A DNA stretch of 35,648 bases from JAPLHP01 sp963720375 (GCA_963720375.1 CAVRFM010000022.1:1-35648); one strand, 5' to 3'. Positions 16,127 through 24,890 are shown, counted from the stretch's first letter. Numbers and translations are program-made. The notes: generated by a model not told the origin, from the sequence alone.

Positions 16127-18088
16127 ATGGCAGGAAAGATTGAGAAGGCAGATTCCCTTGCAAGGTCCTCTGATAGAGTATTGCAGAAACTGTTTACGCC
16201 TATCGGGGTTGGCAGACTCAGACTGAAGAACAGGATAATCATGCCACCTATGATCGATCGATTGGCGGTGGATGGTATGGTCAGTGATAGGGTGAAAGAT
16301 TTCTATACTGCTCGCGCCAGGGGAGGCGTTGCTCTCATAGTCTTGACGCCAGGAATTGTCGACATAAGCATGGCGTCACCTATCCAGCTAGGGCTCTATG
16401 ATGATCAGTTTATCCCTCGGCTGAAGGAATTAACCGACTTGGTGCATTATAACGGTGCTTTGATGGGTATTCAATTGATGCATCTTGGCAGACAGGGTGG
16501 AGAAATCAAGGGCTACAAACCGGTAGCTCCTTCACCAATTCCGTTGTCACCGTATGATGAGGTACCCAAAGAGTTGACCACGAGTGAGGTTGAGAATCTG
16601 GTAGAAAAATTTGCCGAGGCGGCCCGGCGGGCCAGGGATGCCGGTTTTGATCTGGTGGAGCTTCATGGCTGCCATGGTTATTTGTTAAGCAGCTTTCTTT
16701 CTCCCCACACTAATAAGCGGAGTGACAAGTATGGTGGCAGTGTGGAGGGAAGGGCCCGATTTGTGGTTGATATCGTAAGTCTTATCAAGGAGAGGTTGGG
16801 CAGGGACTTCCCCGTCAGTTGCAGGATAAATGGCTCTGACTATATACCTGGTGGGGTGACACTGGACATAGCACGGCGCACTGCTTGCTTACTGGAGGGG
16901 GCGGGTGCTGATCTTATAGGTGTTTCAGGGGGAGCATACGGCTCGTATCCTGTTATCGTGCCTCCCTATGATCAGCCGCGCGGCTGCAACGCCAGCCTGG
17001 CAAAAGGGGTTAAGGATGTGGTTAGGATTCCGGTGGCAGTTGCCGGTCGGCTTGATGACCCTTGGGTGGCGGACGAAGTGCTGGTGTCAGGGAAAGCTGA
17101 TCTGATAGCTGTAGCCAGGGGTCTTCTGGCTGATCCTGATCTGCCAAACAAGGCTTTGAGAGGAGAGTTCAGGGAAATCAGGAGATGCATTGCCTGCAAT
17201 GTCTGCATTGATGAGAATAATGCCATAGAACCGATAACTTGTACGGTTAATCCCGAAGCAGGCAGAGAAAGAGAGATGGGAATTGTGCCTGCTGCTCGCT
17301 CCAAGAAGGTGTTGGTGATCGGTGGTGGTCTGGCAGGTTTGGAGGCGGCCAGGGTTGCTGCTCTGAGAGGACACGAGGTCAGTTTGTATGAAGAAGACGA
17401 AGAGATTGGCGGGCAGTGGATACTAGCAAGCAAACCCCCGCATAAACAGGATCATATAAAGCTTTTGGATTATCTGTCTTGGCAGCTTGAAAAACTGGGG
17501 GTAGAGCGGAATGTGGGCAAGAAGGTTTCTTTGGAAATGGTGAAAAGGTCAAAGCCTGACGTGGTAGTTGTGGCCACTGGGGCGATGCCTCTTGTCCCTG
17601 CCATAACTGGGGTTGATTGTGAAGAAGTAACTACCGCTTGGGATATCCTGCGAGGCCAAGAAGCTGGTCGCCGGGTTCTGGTGATTGGAGGAGGTATGAC
17701 TGGGATAGAGACGGCTGAGTTTTTGGCACAGAAGGGGAAAGAGGTCGTAGTGGTAGAGCAACTGAAACGTGTTGGGGCTGACATGGGGGCAACGGTTCGG
17801 TGGCATCTTATGAACAGAATAAAAACACAGAGCATCCGGATGCTCACGTCTACAAAGGTCAAAGAGATCCAGCCTAAGGGGAGGGTGATTGTATCACGGA
17901 ATGGCAGTGAGGAGACCTTGGGAGCCTTTGATACAATAGTTTTGGCTTGTGGCGTTAAACCTGGAGATATGCTTTCGGCGGAGATTAGAGGAAAAGTGAA
18001 AGAAGTATATGTGATTGGCGATGCCTCCAAGCCCCGAAGAGGTGTGGAGGCAATACGCCATGGGAGCGAGATTGGGCGGAAAATCTAG
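16127..18088 (+). CDS. NADH:flavin oxidoreductase of the 2,4-dienoyl-CoA reductase/BaiCD type
   Basis: A 653-residue flavoprotein with the three-part build of 2,4-dienoyl-CoA reductase, trimethylamine dehydrogenase and BaiCD/BaiH. An N-terminal FMN-binding TIM barrel (about 20-350) carries LKNRIIMPPM and ELHGCHGYLLSSFLSP. A [4Fe-4S] site follows (CIACNVCID, then ITCTVNPEAG; about 352-372). FAD- and NAD(P)H-binding Rossmann folds come next, with VLVIGGGLAGLEAA (about 395) and RVLVIGGGMTGIETAEF (about 514). It reduces activated C=C bonds using NAD(P)H. The start is ATG 16127 after AGAGGAGC. Together with two CaiB-type transferases 4 kb upstream it recalls the BaiF/BaiCD combination. The intervening genes are unrelated, so a shared pathway is only a suggestion. 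Confidence 0.9.
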   Translation: MAGKIEKADSLARSSDRVLQKLFTPIGVGRLRLKNRIIMPPMIDRLAVDGMVSDRVKDFYTARARGGVALIVLTPGIVDISMASPIQLGLYDDQFIPRLKELTDLVHYNGALMGIQLMHLGRQGGEIKGYKPVAPSPIPLSPYDEVPKELTTSEVENLVEKFAEAARRARDAGFDLVELHGCHGYLLSSFLSPHTNKRSDKYGGSVEGRARFVVDIVSLIKERLGRDFPVSCRINGSDYIPGGVTLDIARRTACLLEGAGADLIGVSGGAYGSYPVIVPPYDQPRGCNASLAKGVKDVVRIPVAVAGRLDDPWVADEVLVSGKADLIAVARGLLADPDLPNKALRGEFREIRRCIACNVCIDENNAIEPITCTVNPEAGREREMGIVPAARSKKVLVIGGGLAGLEAARVAALRGHEVSLYEEDEEIGGQWILASKPPHKQDHIKLLDYLSWQLEKLGVERNVGKKVSLEMVKRSKPDVVVVATGAMPLVPAITGVDCEEVTTAWDILRGQEAGRRVLVIGGGMTGIETAEFLAQKGKEVVVVEQLKRVGADMGATVRWHLMNRIKTQSIRMLTSTKVKEIQPKGRVIVSRNGSEETLGAFDTIVLACGVKPGDMLSAEIRGKVKEVYVIGDASKPRRGVEAIRHGSEIGRKI

Positions 18089-18131
18089 AAAAGTCGTGTC
18101 TTTCTACCCCTAGCTAATATATGAAGAGACA

Positions 18132-18140
18132 TGGTATAAT
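18132..18140 (+). promoter_or_regulatory. Extended -10 promoter of gyrB, near-leaderless
   Basis: TGGTATAAT is a perfect TATAAT with the TGn extension. It ends 10 bases before the gyrB ATG (18151). Transcription would start about 18147, leaving a leader of roughly 4 bases without any ribosome binding site. No good -35 box is seen, which is usual for extended -10 promoters. Confidence 0.6.
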
Positions 18141-18150
18141 ATAAGCACGG

Positions 18151-20070
18151 ATGCAAGAATTCCGTCCTCTTAACGGCGACAACAACTACACCGCTTCGGA
18201 TATTCAAGTCCTGAAGGGGTTGGAGGCAGTTCGTCGTCGCCCCGGGATGTACATTGGAAGCACAGATCAGCGGGGGCTTCACCATCTGGTTTTTGAGATC
18301 GTCTACAACAGCATTGATGAGGCGATAGCGGGCTACTGTAACCGGGTGGAGGTCACGCTCTGTGAGGGCGGGCAGGTCAGAGTGGAGGATAACGGGCGGG
18401 GCATCCCGGTAGAAATTCACCCCGACACAGGCACCTCTGCACTGGAGACCGTCATGACCATGCTCCACGCCGGAGCAAAATTCGGTGGAAAAACCTACAG
18501 GGTCTCCAGCGGGCTGCACGGGGTAGGGGCATCGGTGGTGAATGCACTTTCCTCCTGGATGAAGGTTGAAAGCAAGCGCGGTGGTGTGCGCTATTGCCAG
18601 GAATATCTTTGTGGAATCCCCCAGGGTAAGGTGAGACCTGATGGCGAGGCAGATGGCAGTGGAGTCACTGTTACTTTTATCCCTGACAAACAGATCTTTG
18701 GCAGCCTGAATTATGATTTTGACTTCCTCGCCCAGCGTATGCGCGAGCTGGCCTACCTGCAGCCCGACGTGGAGATAGGTATCCGGGATGAAGTAACAGG
18801 GCAGGAGGCGGTGTTCTTCTTTGAGGGTGGTATTGCTAGCCTTGTTCGCTATCTGAACAGGAACAGAGTAGTGGTTCACCCTGGTGTTATTGATATACGC
18901 AAGGAAATCGAAGGTACTTCGGTGGAAGTAGCCATGCAATACAATGATGGCTATAACGAGTTGATACTCTCCTTTGCCAATTGCGCCAATACTATTGATG
19001 GAGGTAGCCATCTCACCGGTTTTCGCTCAGCTTTGACTCGCGTGCTCAATGACTACCTGCACAAAATAAAGTCTGACAAGAATAACGAATTGAGCCTGCA
19101 GGGTGAAGATGTCCGGGGTGGGTTGACGGCTGTTATTAGTGTAAGACTCAACGAGCCTCAGTTTGAGGGGCAGACCAAGGGTAAGCTGGGCAATCCTGAA
19201 ACAAGAAGCCAGGTGGAATCGGTAGTTGCTGAACAGTTATCCTTCTATCTTGAACAGCATCCCAATGAAGCAAAGGCCATCATCGAGAAATGCTTTACTG
19301 CGGCAAAAGCCAGAGAAGCTGCCCGTCGTGCAAAGGATCTGGTTCTCCGCAAAGGGCTATTGGATGGTTTTACCCTCCCCGGGAAGCTGGCTGAGTGTTC
19401 CGAGAGGGACCCATCTCAGTGTGAACTCTTCCTGGTGGAAGGGGATTCTGCCGGTGGCTCAGCAAAACAGGGGAGGGACCGCCGCTTTCAGGCGATACTA
19501 CCGCTCAAGGGCAAGATACTTAATGTAGAGAAGGCCTCCTTTGACAAGATGTTGGCACATGAGGAGATACGTGCCTTGATCACCAGCCTGGGCACTGGGA
19601 TAGCTGACCAACTTGATCTATCGAAGCTGAGGTACCACCGGATAATCATCATGACTGATGCTGATGTCGACGGTTCACATATACGCACCCTCTTGCTTAC
19701 CTTCTTCTTCCGAAACATGGGAGATATGATTGGCAGGGGACATTTGTTCATTGCACAGCCGCCACTATATCGGCTTCAGGCTGGGAAGGAACAATTCTGG
19801 CTCTATTCGGATAAGGAAAAGGATGATCTGCTTCAGAAACTGAAGAACAAGAAGACGGATATACAGCGCTACAAAGGACTAGGAGAGATGAGCCCGGAGC
19901 AGCTGTGGCAGACTACTATGAATCCCAGCACCAGGACAATGCTCCAGGTCAAGGTAGAGGATGCTGCCAAGGCAGACGAGGTCTTCCATATGCTGATGGG
20001 AGAAGAAGTGCCTCCCCGCAAAGCCTTTATCCAAGCCCATGCCAAGAATGTAAGGAATCTGGATATTTAG
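18151..20070 (+). CDS. gyrB: DNA gyrase subunit B
   Basis: ATPase subunit of type II topoisomerase, 639 residues, intact. The GHKL ATP-binding domain starts at GLEAVRRRPGMYIGST, with FEIVYNSIDEA (about 49-57), DNGRGIPV and GLHGVGASVVNALS. The transducer domain follows. The TOPRIM domain carries EGDSAGGSAKQGRDR (about 430) and DADVDGSHIRTLLLTFF (about 503), and the tail RYKGLGEMSPEQLW is present. QGRDR and the short insert-free C-terminal region fit gyrase rather than ParE. Residue 52 is Tyr where most GyrB have Asp just before the Mg-binding Asn. gyrA is not adjacent. The promoter leaves almost no leader. A gap of about 230 bases with a hairpin follows. Confidence 0.95.
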   Translation: MQEFRPLNGDNNYTASDIQVLKGLEAVRRRPGMYIGSTDQRGLHHLVFEIVYNSIDEAIAGYCNRVEVTLCEGGQVRVEDNGRGIPVEIHPDTGTSALETVMTMLHAGAKFGGKTYRVSSGLHGVGASVVNALSSWMKVESKRGGVRYCQEYLCGIPQGKVRPDGEADGSGVTVTFIPDKQIFGSLNYDFDFLAQRMRELAYLQPDVEIGIRDEVTGQEAVFFFEGGIASLVRYLNRNRVVVHPGVIDIRKEIEGTSVEVAMQYNDGYNELILSFANCANTIDGGSHLTGFRSALTRVLNDYLHKIKSDKNNELSLQGEDVRGGLTAVISVRLNEPQFEGQTKGKLGNPETRSQVESVVAEQLSFYLEQHPNEAKAIIEKCFTAAKAREAARRAKDLVLRKGLLDGFTLPGKLAECSERDPSQCELFLVEGDSAGGSAKQGRDRRFQAILPLKGKILNVEKASFDKMLAHEEIRALITSLGTGIADQLDLSKLRYHRIIIMTDADVDGSHIRTLLLTFFFRNMGDMIGRGHLFIAQPPLYRLQAGKEQFWLYSDKEKDDLLQKLKNKKTDIQRYKGLGEMSPEQLWQTTMNPSTRTMLQVKVEDAAKADEVFHMLMGEEVPPRKAFIQAHAKNVRNLDI

Positions 20071-20196
20071 AATCTTCTATTCGGGGCTGTTGTTGTAAGC
20101 GAGATTATCTCCTCACTGATTTGAATCTGATATCCCCTGTCCTATGTCTGTGACATAGAATCATCTTCTTACCTGGTCTGATTCCTCCATTATTGT

Positions 20197-20251
20197 GGGT
20201 ACGGCGCCCGCGAAGCCGCTTTTTGTGTACCCCTCTGCTTTGACTTATAAT
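20197..20251 (+). promoter_or_regulatory. Hairpin after gyrB and -10 box before the lar genes
   Basis: GGGTAC (20197-20202) pairs with GTACCC (20227-20232) around a GC-rich inner segment followed by TTTTT. It resembles an imperfect intrinsic terminator for gyrB. TATAAT at 20246-20251 follows, 52 bases before the larE ATG, and is a plausible -10 box for the lar cluster. No clear -35 box is seen. Confidence 0.4.
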
Positions 20252-20303
20252 CTCGGAGAGAGTCGATCCCCTGTGCACATATCCAAGATAATCCTGCAAA
20301 GCA

Positions 20304-21136
20304 ATGAGAGTAGGGCTTGCCACTATGATTTCCACTGAAGAAAAGCTCTGTCATTTGAAGGAGCTGCTGTCACAGTTAGAAAGCGTTGTGGTGGCATATT
20401 CAGGTGGAGTGGATAGCACCCTTCTCCTCAAGTTATGCCGGGATGTCCTGGGAGAGAAAGTGCTGGCTGTGACAGCGAGTTCTCCGATCTATCCTTCACA
20501 GGAACTGGTCAAGGCGATGGAGATAGCTAAATCTTTTCAGTGAGACTTCTTATTATTGAGACCAATGAGCTAGAGAACCCTAACTTTGCAGCCAATCCCC
20601 TTGAGCGATGCTACTATTGTAAGCTGGAGCTTTTCGGTGAGCTTAAGAAGTTGGCCACAGCGCAGGGGATGAAGAATGTAGTTGATGGTTCAAACTATGA
20701 TGACCTGAGTGACCATCGTCCTGGTACACGCGCTGCTGCCGGGTTGGGGATACGGCATCCGCTTCAGGAAGCTCAGCTCACCAAGGAGGAGATAAGATTC
20801 CTGTCAAGAGAGACAGGATTGCCTAATTGGAGCAAGCCATCCCTTGCCTGTCTGGCCTCACGGTTTCCCTACGGCACTTCTATTACTAGGCGAGACTTGG
20901 CGACGATAGATGAGGCAGAGACCTTCCTTCACAGTCTGGGTGTCGGCCAATTACGTGTTCGCCATTATGGCAAAACTGCGAGGATCGAGGTGGAACTTCA
21001 AGATATGGGAGTCTTGCTTAATGAACTCAACCGGCAGCGCATTCTGAGCCATTTTCGTGAGTTGGGTTATGTTTACATTACCCTTGACTTGGCCGGATAC
21101 CGCAGTGGCAGTATGAATGAAGGATTATCTCTGTGA
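20304..21136 (+). pseudogene. larE: LarE (nickel-pincer cofactor sulfur-transfer ATPase), one frameshift
   Basis: ATP-dependent sulfur-insertion enzyme of nickel-pincer nucleotide cofactor synthesis. The first frame (20304-20543) has the PP-loop YSGGVDSTLLLKL and ends after AKSFQ. The second frame resumes immediately with RLLIIETNELENP and contains ERCYYCK, DGSNYDDLSDHRPG, PSLACLASRFPYGTS and the C-terminal KTARIEVE region to 21136. Restoring one G at 20540 gives about 277 residues, the normal family length. The Cys in the CLASR segment is probably the family's sulfur-donor or cluster-ligand residue (inference). The stop overlaps the larB GTG start as GTGA. The defect may be a real mutation or a single-base sequence error. 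Confidence 0.85.
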
Positions 21137-21895
21137 ATGCTGAGCAGCTACGACGGTTATTGAAAAAGGTGAAGTCTGGCGATCTAAAAGTAGAGGAGGC
21201 GTTAGATCAGCTTAGATTCTTACCCTATGAGGATATCGGTTTTGCCAAACTTGATCACCATCGTTCGCTCAGAAAAGGCTTTCCGGAGGTAATCCTCTGC
21301 CAGGGGAAGACTGTGGAACAGGTGGCAGGGATTATAGAACACTTCTTGCCGATCGGCAGAGACTATCCTGGCAACCAAGGCTGCTCCCGAGATATTTGCG
21401 GCGGTTCGAGAATTGGCGCCTGAAGCCCGCTATTACCAGTTGGCGAGTTTGATTGTAATAGGAGGGCAAGTTGCCACTTCAAGAGGGGAGTTTATTTTAG
21501 TAGTCACTGCGGGCACAGCAGATATACCGGTGGCGGAGGAGGCAGCCATAACTGCTGAGGCTATGGGCAATCGCGTTGAGCGGCTCTATGATGTGGGGGT
21601 GGCAGGCTTGCATCGTCTACTGGATCACAAGAGGGAGCTTTTTAAGGCCAATGTGATTATTGCTGTGGCAGGCATGGAAGGGGCACTGGCCAGTATTGTT
21701 TCAGGTATGGTGGATAGGCCAGTCATTGCTGTCCCTACCAGTGTTGGGTATGGAGCAAGCTTCCAGGGTCTGGCTGCGCTTCTGGGTATGCTGAATACCT
21801 GTGCTCCTGGGGTGGCTGTGGTCAATATTGACAACGGGTTTGGGGCAGGATATCTGGCCAGTATTATCAATCGGCGGAGGAAGAGAGGGAGATGA
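21133..21895 (+). pseudogene. larB: LarB (nicotinate adenine dinucleotide carboxylase/hydrolase), one frameshift
   Basis: First enzyme of the nickel-pincer cofactor pathway, carboxylating the pyridinium ring and hydrolysing the phosphoanhydride of NaAD. The N-terminal frame (GTG 21133, MNAEQLRRLLKKV, LDHHRSLRKGFPEVI, GKTVEQV) loses frame near 21350-21365. From TILATKAAPEIFAAV the next frame continues to 21895 with the PurE-like core: VVTAGTADIPVAEEAA, YDVGVAGLHRLL, AGMEGALASIVSG, VPTSVGYG and a C-terminal NIDNGFGAG. One surplus base separates the parts, and corrected length is about 253 residues, normal for LarB. It overlaps larE (GTGA) and larC (ATGA), so the three genes formed a tight operon. 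All catalytic sequence is present if the frame is repaired. Confidence 0.87.
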
Positions 21896-22157
21896 AAGCG
21901 GCCTACTGTGACTGTTTTTCGGGTATCAGTGGGAATATGATCCTGGGAGCGTTAATAGACCTGGGGCTGGATATCGAGGAGTTAAGAGCGAGGCTGAGCT
22001 GCTTACCTCTGGGGGATACCATATAGATGCTGTAGTCAGCATGGTTCCGGAGTATGAGGACTGCAGGAAGGCAGCGAAAACGCACAACGTGCCCATCAGC
22101 CAGGTCTATGCTGAAGTTCAGGAGGCTTGGAAAGGGCTGAGTATTTCTGAGGAGTGA
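21892..22157 (+). pseudogene. larC: LarC remnant: both ends present, centre deleted
   Basis: LarC inserts nickel into the pincer cofactor and is normally about 390-420 residues. Here ATG 21892 overlaps the larB stop and opens MKAAYCDCFSGISGNMILGA, the family's start (usually CFSGISGDM). It continues DLGLDIEELRARLSCLPLG. A one-base frame change near 22012 is followed by GYHIDAV, still N-terminal in kind. The text then jumps directly to VPEYEDCRKAAKTHNVP and QVYAEVQEAW, the C-terminal end of LarC, with a stop at 22157. Roughly 300 codons, including the nickel and nucleotide-binding centre, are missing between about 22035 and 22045. The product cannot work. A simple base-calling error cannot explain this, although an assembly collapse could. 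Confidence 0.8.
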
Positions 22158-22160
22158 GGA

Positions 22161-23255
22161 ATGTCAGAAGTATTCTTTTTTGATTATGCCAGGGGGAAGA
22201 GCATTCTATCGGGAATGGAAGACCTCTGCAAGGAATCAGGAGTTATTGAACATATTCCGAGAGGTAGCTCGGTAGCCATAAAGCTGCACATGGGAGAACT
22301 GGGGAATGTAAGCTACCTCAGGCCGATCTTCGTACGGGAGGTGGTAGATCTGGTGAAGAAAAAAGGCGGAAAGCCATTTGTCACCGATACGGTAGCTCTT
22401 TACCCCGGAGGGAGAGATAACAAAAGGAAATATCTGGCAACGGCGGCGTCTAACGGCTACGTTGAGGAAAGCGTTGGGGCACCCATAGTCATAGCCGATG
22501 GCGATGGGTATGATGGTATTCCTGCTTCAGTGGGTGATGCTATTGAAGGCTGTGAATTAAGAGAGGTTAAGATAGCTGCTAAGATTTATGATGCTGATTT
22601 CCTGCTGGTCTTATCTCATGTGAAAGGTCATATGATCACTGGCTTTGGTGGAGCGGTGAAGAATCTTGGCATGGGCTGTGTAATTAAGGAAGCGAAGAAA
22701 GATCAGCATAGGGTAAATCCTGTCTTGTTTGACGAGTCCAAGTGTGGTGGATGTGAGGCTTGCATTGAAGTGTGTCCATCGGAAGCCTTGAACATGCATG
22801 AAGGTAAGCCAAGGCGAGACCCTGAGAAGTGCATCTACTGTAGCTCCTGCCTTTTCGGATGCGATTCCGGTGCTTTTTTCTGGGAGCGGACTAACAAAGA
22901 GAGGTTTCAGGTATATCTGGCCCACGCTGCTTCGGCTGTAATGCATAGATTCAGGGGTAGAATAGGGTTTCTGAACTTTGTCCAGGATGTGACCTCATAC
23001 TGTGATTGCGCTGCACCTGCAGGCAAAGCACTGGTTTCAGATATAGGTATACTTGCCTCCTTAGACCCAATAAGTATAGACAAGGCCTCCCTGGACCTGA
23101 TAGATAAGGTTCCTCTGTCCCGTACTCTCATGTCTCTGAGACCACCCGATAAGATGGGCAGGCTGCACAACGTAGATAGTCTGGTGCAGCTAAGAGTGGC
23201 AGAGAGACTAAGGTTGGGGAGTATGGAATATCGTTTGATTGATACTGCCAGGTAA
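22161..23255 (+). CDS. DUF362 protein with two [4Fe-4S] ferredoxin motifs
   Basis: A 364-residue intact protein. The N-terminal DUF362 domain (about 1-185) has KLHMGELGNVSYLRP, FVTDTVALYPGGRDN and LSHVKGHMITGFGGAVKNLG. A ferredoxin insert follows with CGGCEACIEVCP (about 195) and CIYCSSCLFGCD (about 224), spaced for two [4Fe-4S] clusters, although the second lacks the usual final Cys-Pro. The C-terminal DUF362 part ends in DPISIDKASLDLI. The role of the family is unknown and it is presumed to be redox-linked. The start is ATG 22161 after GAGTGAGG, 3 bases behind the larC remnant, so it was part of the lar operon. That position makes a link with nickel-pincer enzymes possible but unproved. Confidence 0.87.
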   Translation: MSEVFFFDYARGKSILSGMEDLCKESGVIEHIPRGSSVAIKLHMGELGNVSYLRPIFVREVVDLVKKKGGKPFVTDTVALYPGGRDNKRKYLATAASNGYVEESVGAPIVIADGDGYDGIPASVGDAIEGCELREVKIAAKIYDADFLLVLSHVKGHMITGFGGAVKNLGMGCVIKEAKKDQHRVNPVLFDESKCGGCEACIEVCPSEALNMHEGKPRRDPEKCIYCSSCLFGCDSGAFFWERTNKERFQVYLAHAASAVMHRFRGRIGFLNFVQDVTSYCDCAAPAGKALVSDIGILASLDPISIDKASLDLIDKVPLSRTLMSLRPPDKMGRLHNVDSLVQLRVAERLRLGSMEYRLIDTAR

Positions 23256-23543
23256 TTGCAGCGCTCGGTTATCCCCACTAGACCATAGCAGACAGTTCTC
23301 CAGAATCATCACTTCATTCAGGATTGTAAAAAGCGTTGCGAGTCAAACTCCAACCGACAATGAAGGCTTGCTGTAGACATGGTTCCTGTGATAATCTGAG
23401 CTTCATTGGAAGCTCTAGTCGAATCTAAGAGCGGAGTTGTATCTTTGATATTACTGCGGAGATTGGGGAGATTGGTTTGAGTTGACTGCGTCGTCGTAGA
23501 GATTGACGAGTTTGCTGCGATATTATGGAGAGAGGTCTAAACT

Positions 23544-23879
23544 ATGGAATATCGACGAGAGCTTCTAAAAGGAAACACTGAAACCATACTTCTTTCTTTG
23601 TTGAAGGACCAGCCGATGTATGGTTACCAGATCATCAAAGAATTGGAGAGAAGGAGCCAGGGTTACTTCAAGTTCAGAGAGGGTACACTATATCCGGCGT
23701 TGCATCGATTGGAAACATCCGGTCTGGTTAGAGGTAGCTGGGAACGGCTTCCCTCCGGCAAGGAGCGGAGGTATTATCACCTGACCGAAAGGGGACTGGA
23801 ATTCCTGGAGACAAAGATATCTGAGTGGCTAGGTTTTTCCTCAGCAGTGAATCTGGTTATGCAACCAACAGCCAGCTGA
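23544..23879 (+). CDS. PadR family transcriptional regulator
   Basis: A 111-residue winged-helix regulator. Family features are GNTETILLSLLKDQPMYGYQ, IIKELERRSQGYFKFREGTL, YPALHRLETSGLVRGSW and the wing GKERRYYHLTERG. A short C-terminal helix for dimer formation follows. The start is ATG 23544 with AGAGAGG upstream, after a 288-base gap that holds no other gene. The next gene, a HAAS-type membrane protein, begins 12 bases after the stop. PadR with such a membrane protein is a standard pair, in which the regulator usually controls its own operon and the neighbour is a membrane stress or permease-associated protein. Confidence 0.92.
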   Translation: MEYRRELLKGNTETILLSLLKDQPMYGYQIIKELERRSQGYFKFREGTLYPALHRLETSGLVRGSWERLPSGKERRYYHLTERGLEFLETKISEWLGFSSAVNLVMQPTAS

Positions 23880-23891
23880 CGAATCAAAGTA

Positions 23892-24860
23892 ATGGAGTTA
23901 GTAGAACCTAAAAAGTGCCTCAATAGGGCTAGGGCATACCTCAAGCTTGATCCCTCTTCAGAAAAGGAAATCCTCTCCGAGTTGTACACCCATTTTGAAG
24001 ACCGAGTAGAGGAACTGAAGGAGTCAGGATTATCAGAGGAAGAAGCAATCCGGATAGCGGCCCGGGACTTTGGATCATTGAAAGCTGTAGCGGGTGAATT
24101 AAATGAGGTGCATAGCAATAGTAATTGGCCACAAGCACTAATGTCTGCTCTGCCCCATGTCCTGTTTTCGCTACTGTTTGCTTTTCGTCAGTGGTCAAAC
24201 CTTGGCTGGCTATCGGTTATCCTTTTGTCTGTAGTTGGTGTATTGATCTATGGGTGGCGACATGGTAGACCTACCTGGTTTTTCACATGGCTGGGTTATG
24301 CCTTGATGCCGCTGCTGGCAGTAGGTTTAGTTATTCTAGAGCGGGCATTAGGCCGTGATAACATTGCCGGATCCTGGTGGCTATGGTTGGCTGTTGTAGT
24401 CTATTTCTTTGTAGTTGGCCTCCTGTGTGTTCTCATAGTACTACGAACGTTGAAACGTGATTGGTTACTTGGCTCATTGACGATCCTGCCGTTGTTGGCT
24501 GTGGTTGGCTGGTTTTTAACGGCGCAATGGAAACAGGAGCTATTTCAGAGTGATGGCGGATCGCTTTCCGGCTTGGAGCCTTGGATAGCCTTAAGTTTCT
24601 TCACTCTGGCTGGTATTGTGATCCTCTTCACACGTCTAAAGAAAAGGTGGCTTAAGGCTGGGGCTTTGCTGGCTGCCGGCTTTGTCATTCTGATTATGAT
24701 GACTTCCTCCAGCGGTGGAAGTATTGGCTTCCTCGGTTTTGTTGTCTTGTTGTTAGTAGCTCTCCTCGTTCTTCTTGGGCCGGCGCTGCTGGACTGCAAG
24801 ATAGGGCACCAAGAGACTGAGCAGTGGGAGGATTTTTTTGAAAGACATTCTTATAAATAG
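23892..24860 (+). CDS. HAAS-domain integral membrane protein
   Basis: A 322-residue protein. The first 75 residues form a helical HAAS-type (DUF1700/permease-prefix) domain with LKLDPSSEKEILSELYTHFE, GLSEEEAIRIAARDFG and a following amphipathic stretch. About eight hydrophobic segments follow (for example LSVILLSVVGVLIYGW and VVVYFFVVGLLCVLIVL), with a late VVLLLVALLVLLGPALL. It ends in a charged tail. Placed 12 bases after a PadR regulator and 30 bases before a PlsY-like gene, it is probably co-transcribed with both. The pair PadR-HAAS is widespread, but the molecular role of the membrane part is unknown. Confidence 0.82.
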   Translation: MELVEPKKCLNRARAYLKLDPSSEKEILSELYTHFEDRVEELKESGLSEEEAIRIAARDFGSLKAVAGELNEVHSNSNWPQALMSALPHVLFSLLFAFRQWSNLGWLSVILLSVVGVLIYGWRHGRPTWFFTWLGYALMPLLAVGLVILERALGRDNIAGSWWLWLAVVVYFFVVGLLCVLIVLRTLKRDWLLGSLTILPLLAVVGWFLTAQWKQELFQSDGGSLSGLEPWIALSFFTLAGIVILFTRLKKRWLKAGALLAAGFVILIMMTSSSGGSIGFLGFVVLLLVALLVLLGPALLDCKIGHQETEQWEDFFERHSYK

Positions 24861-24890
24861 CTATATAGATATCGATTAAGGACTGTTGAT

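Noticed and set aside
16972..17433. Minus-strand ORFs opposite the flavoprotein, gyrB and ATPase genes
   Set aside because: Shadows of strongly supported genes, without start signals or recognisable domains.
21892..22157. Programmed larC1/larC2 frameshift as in lactobacilli
   Set aside because: The centre of LarC is absent, so frameshifting could not restore the protein.
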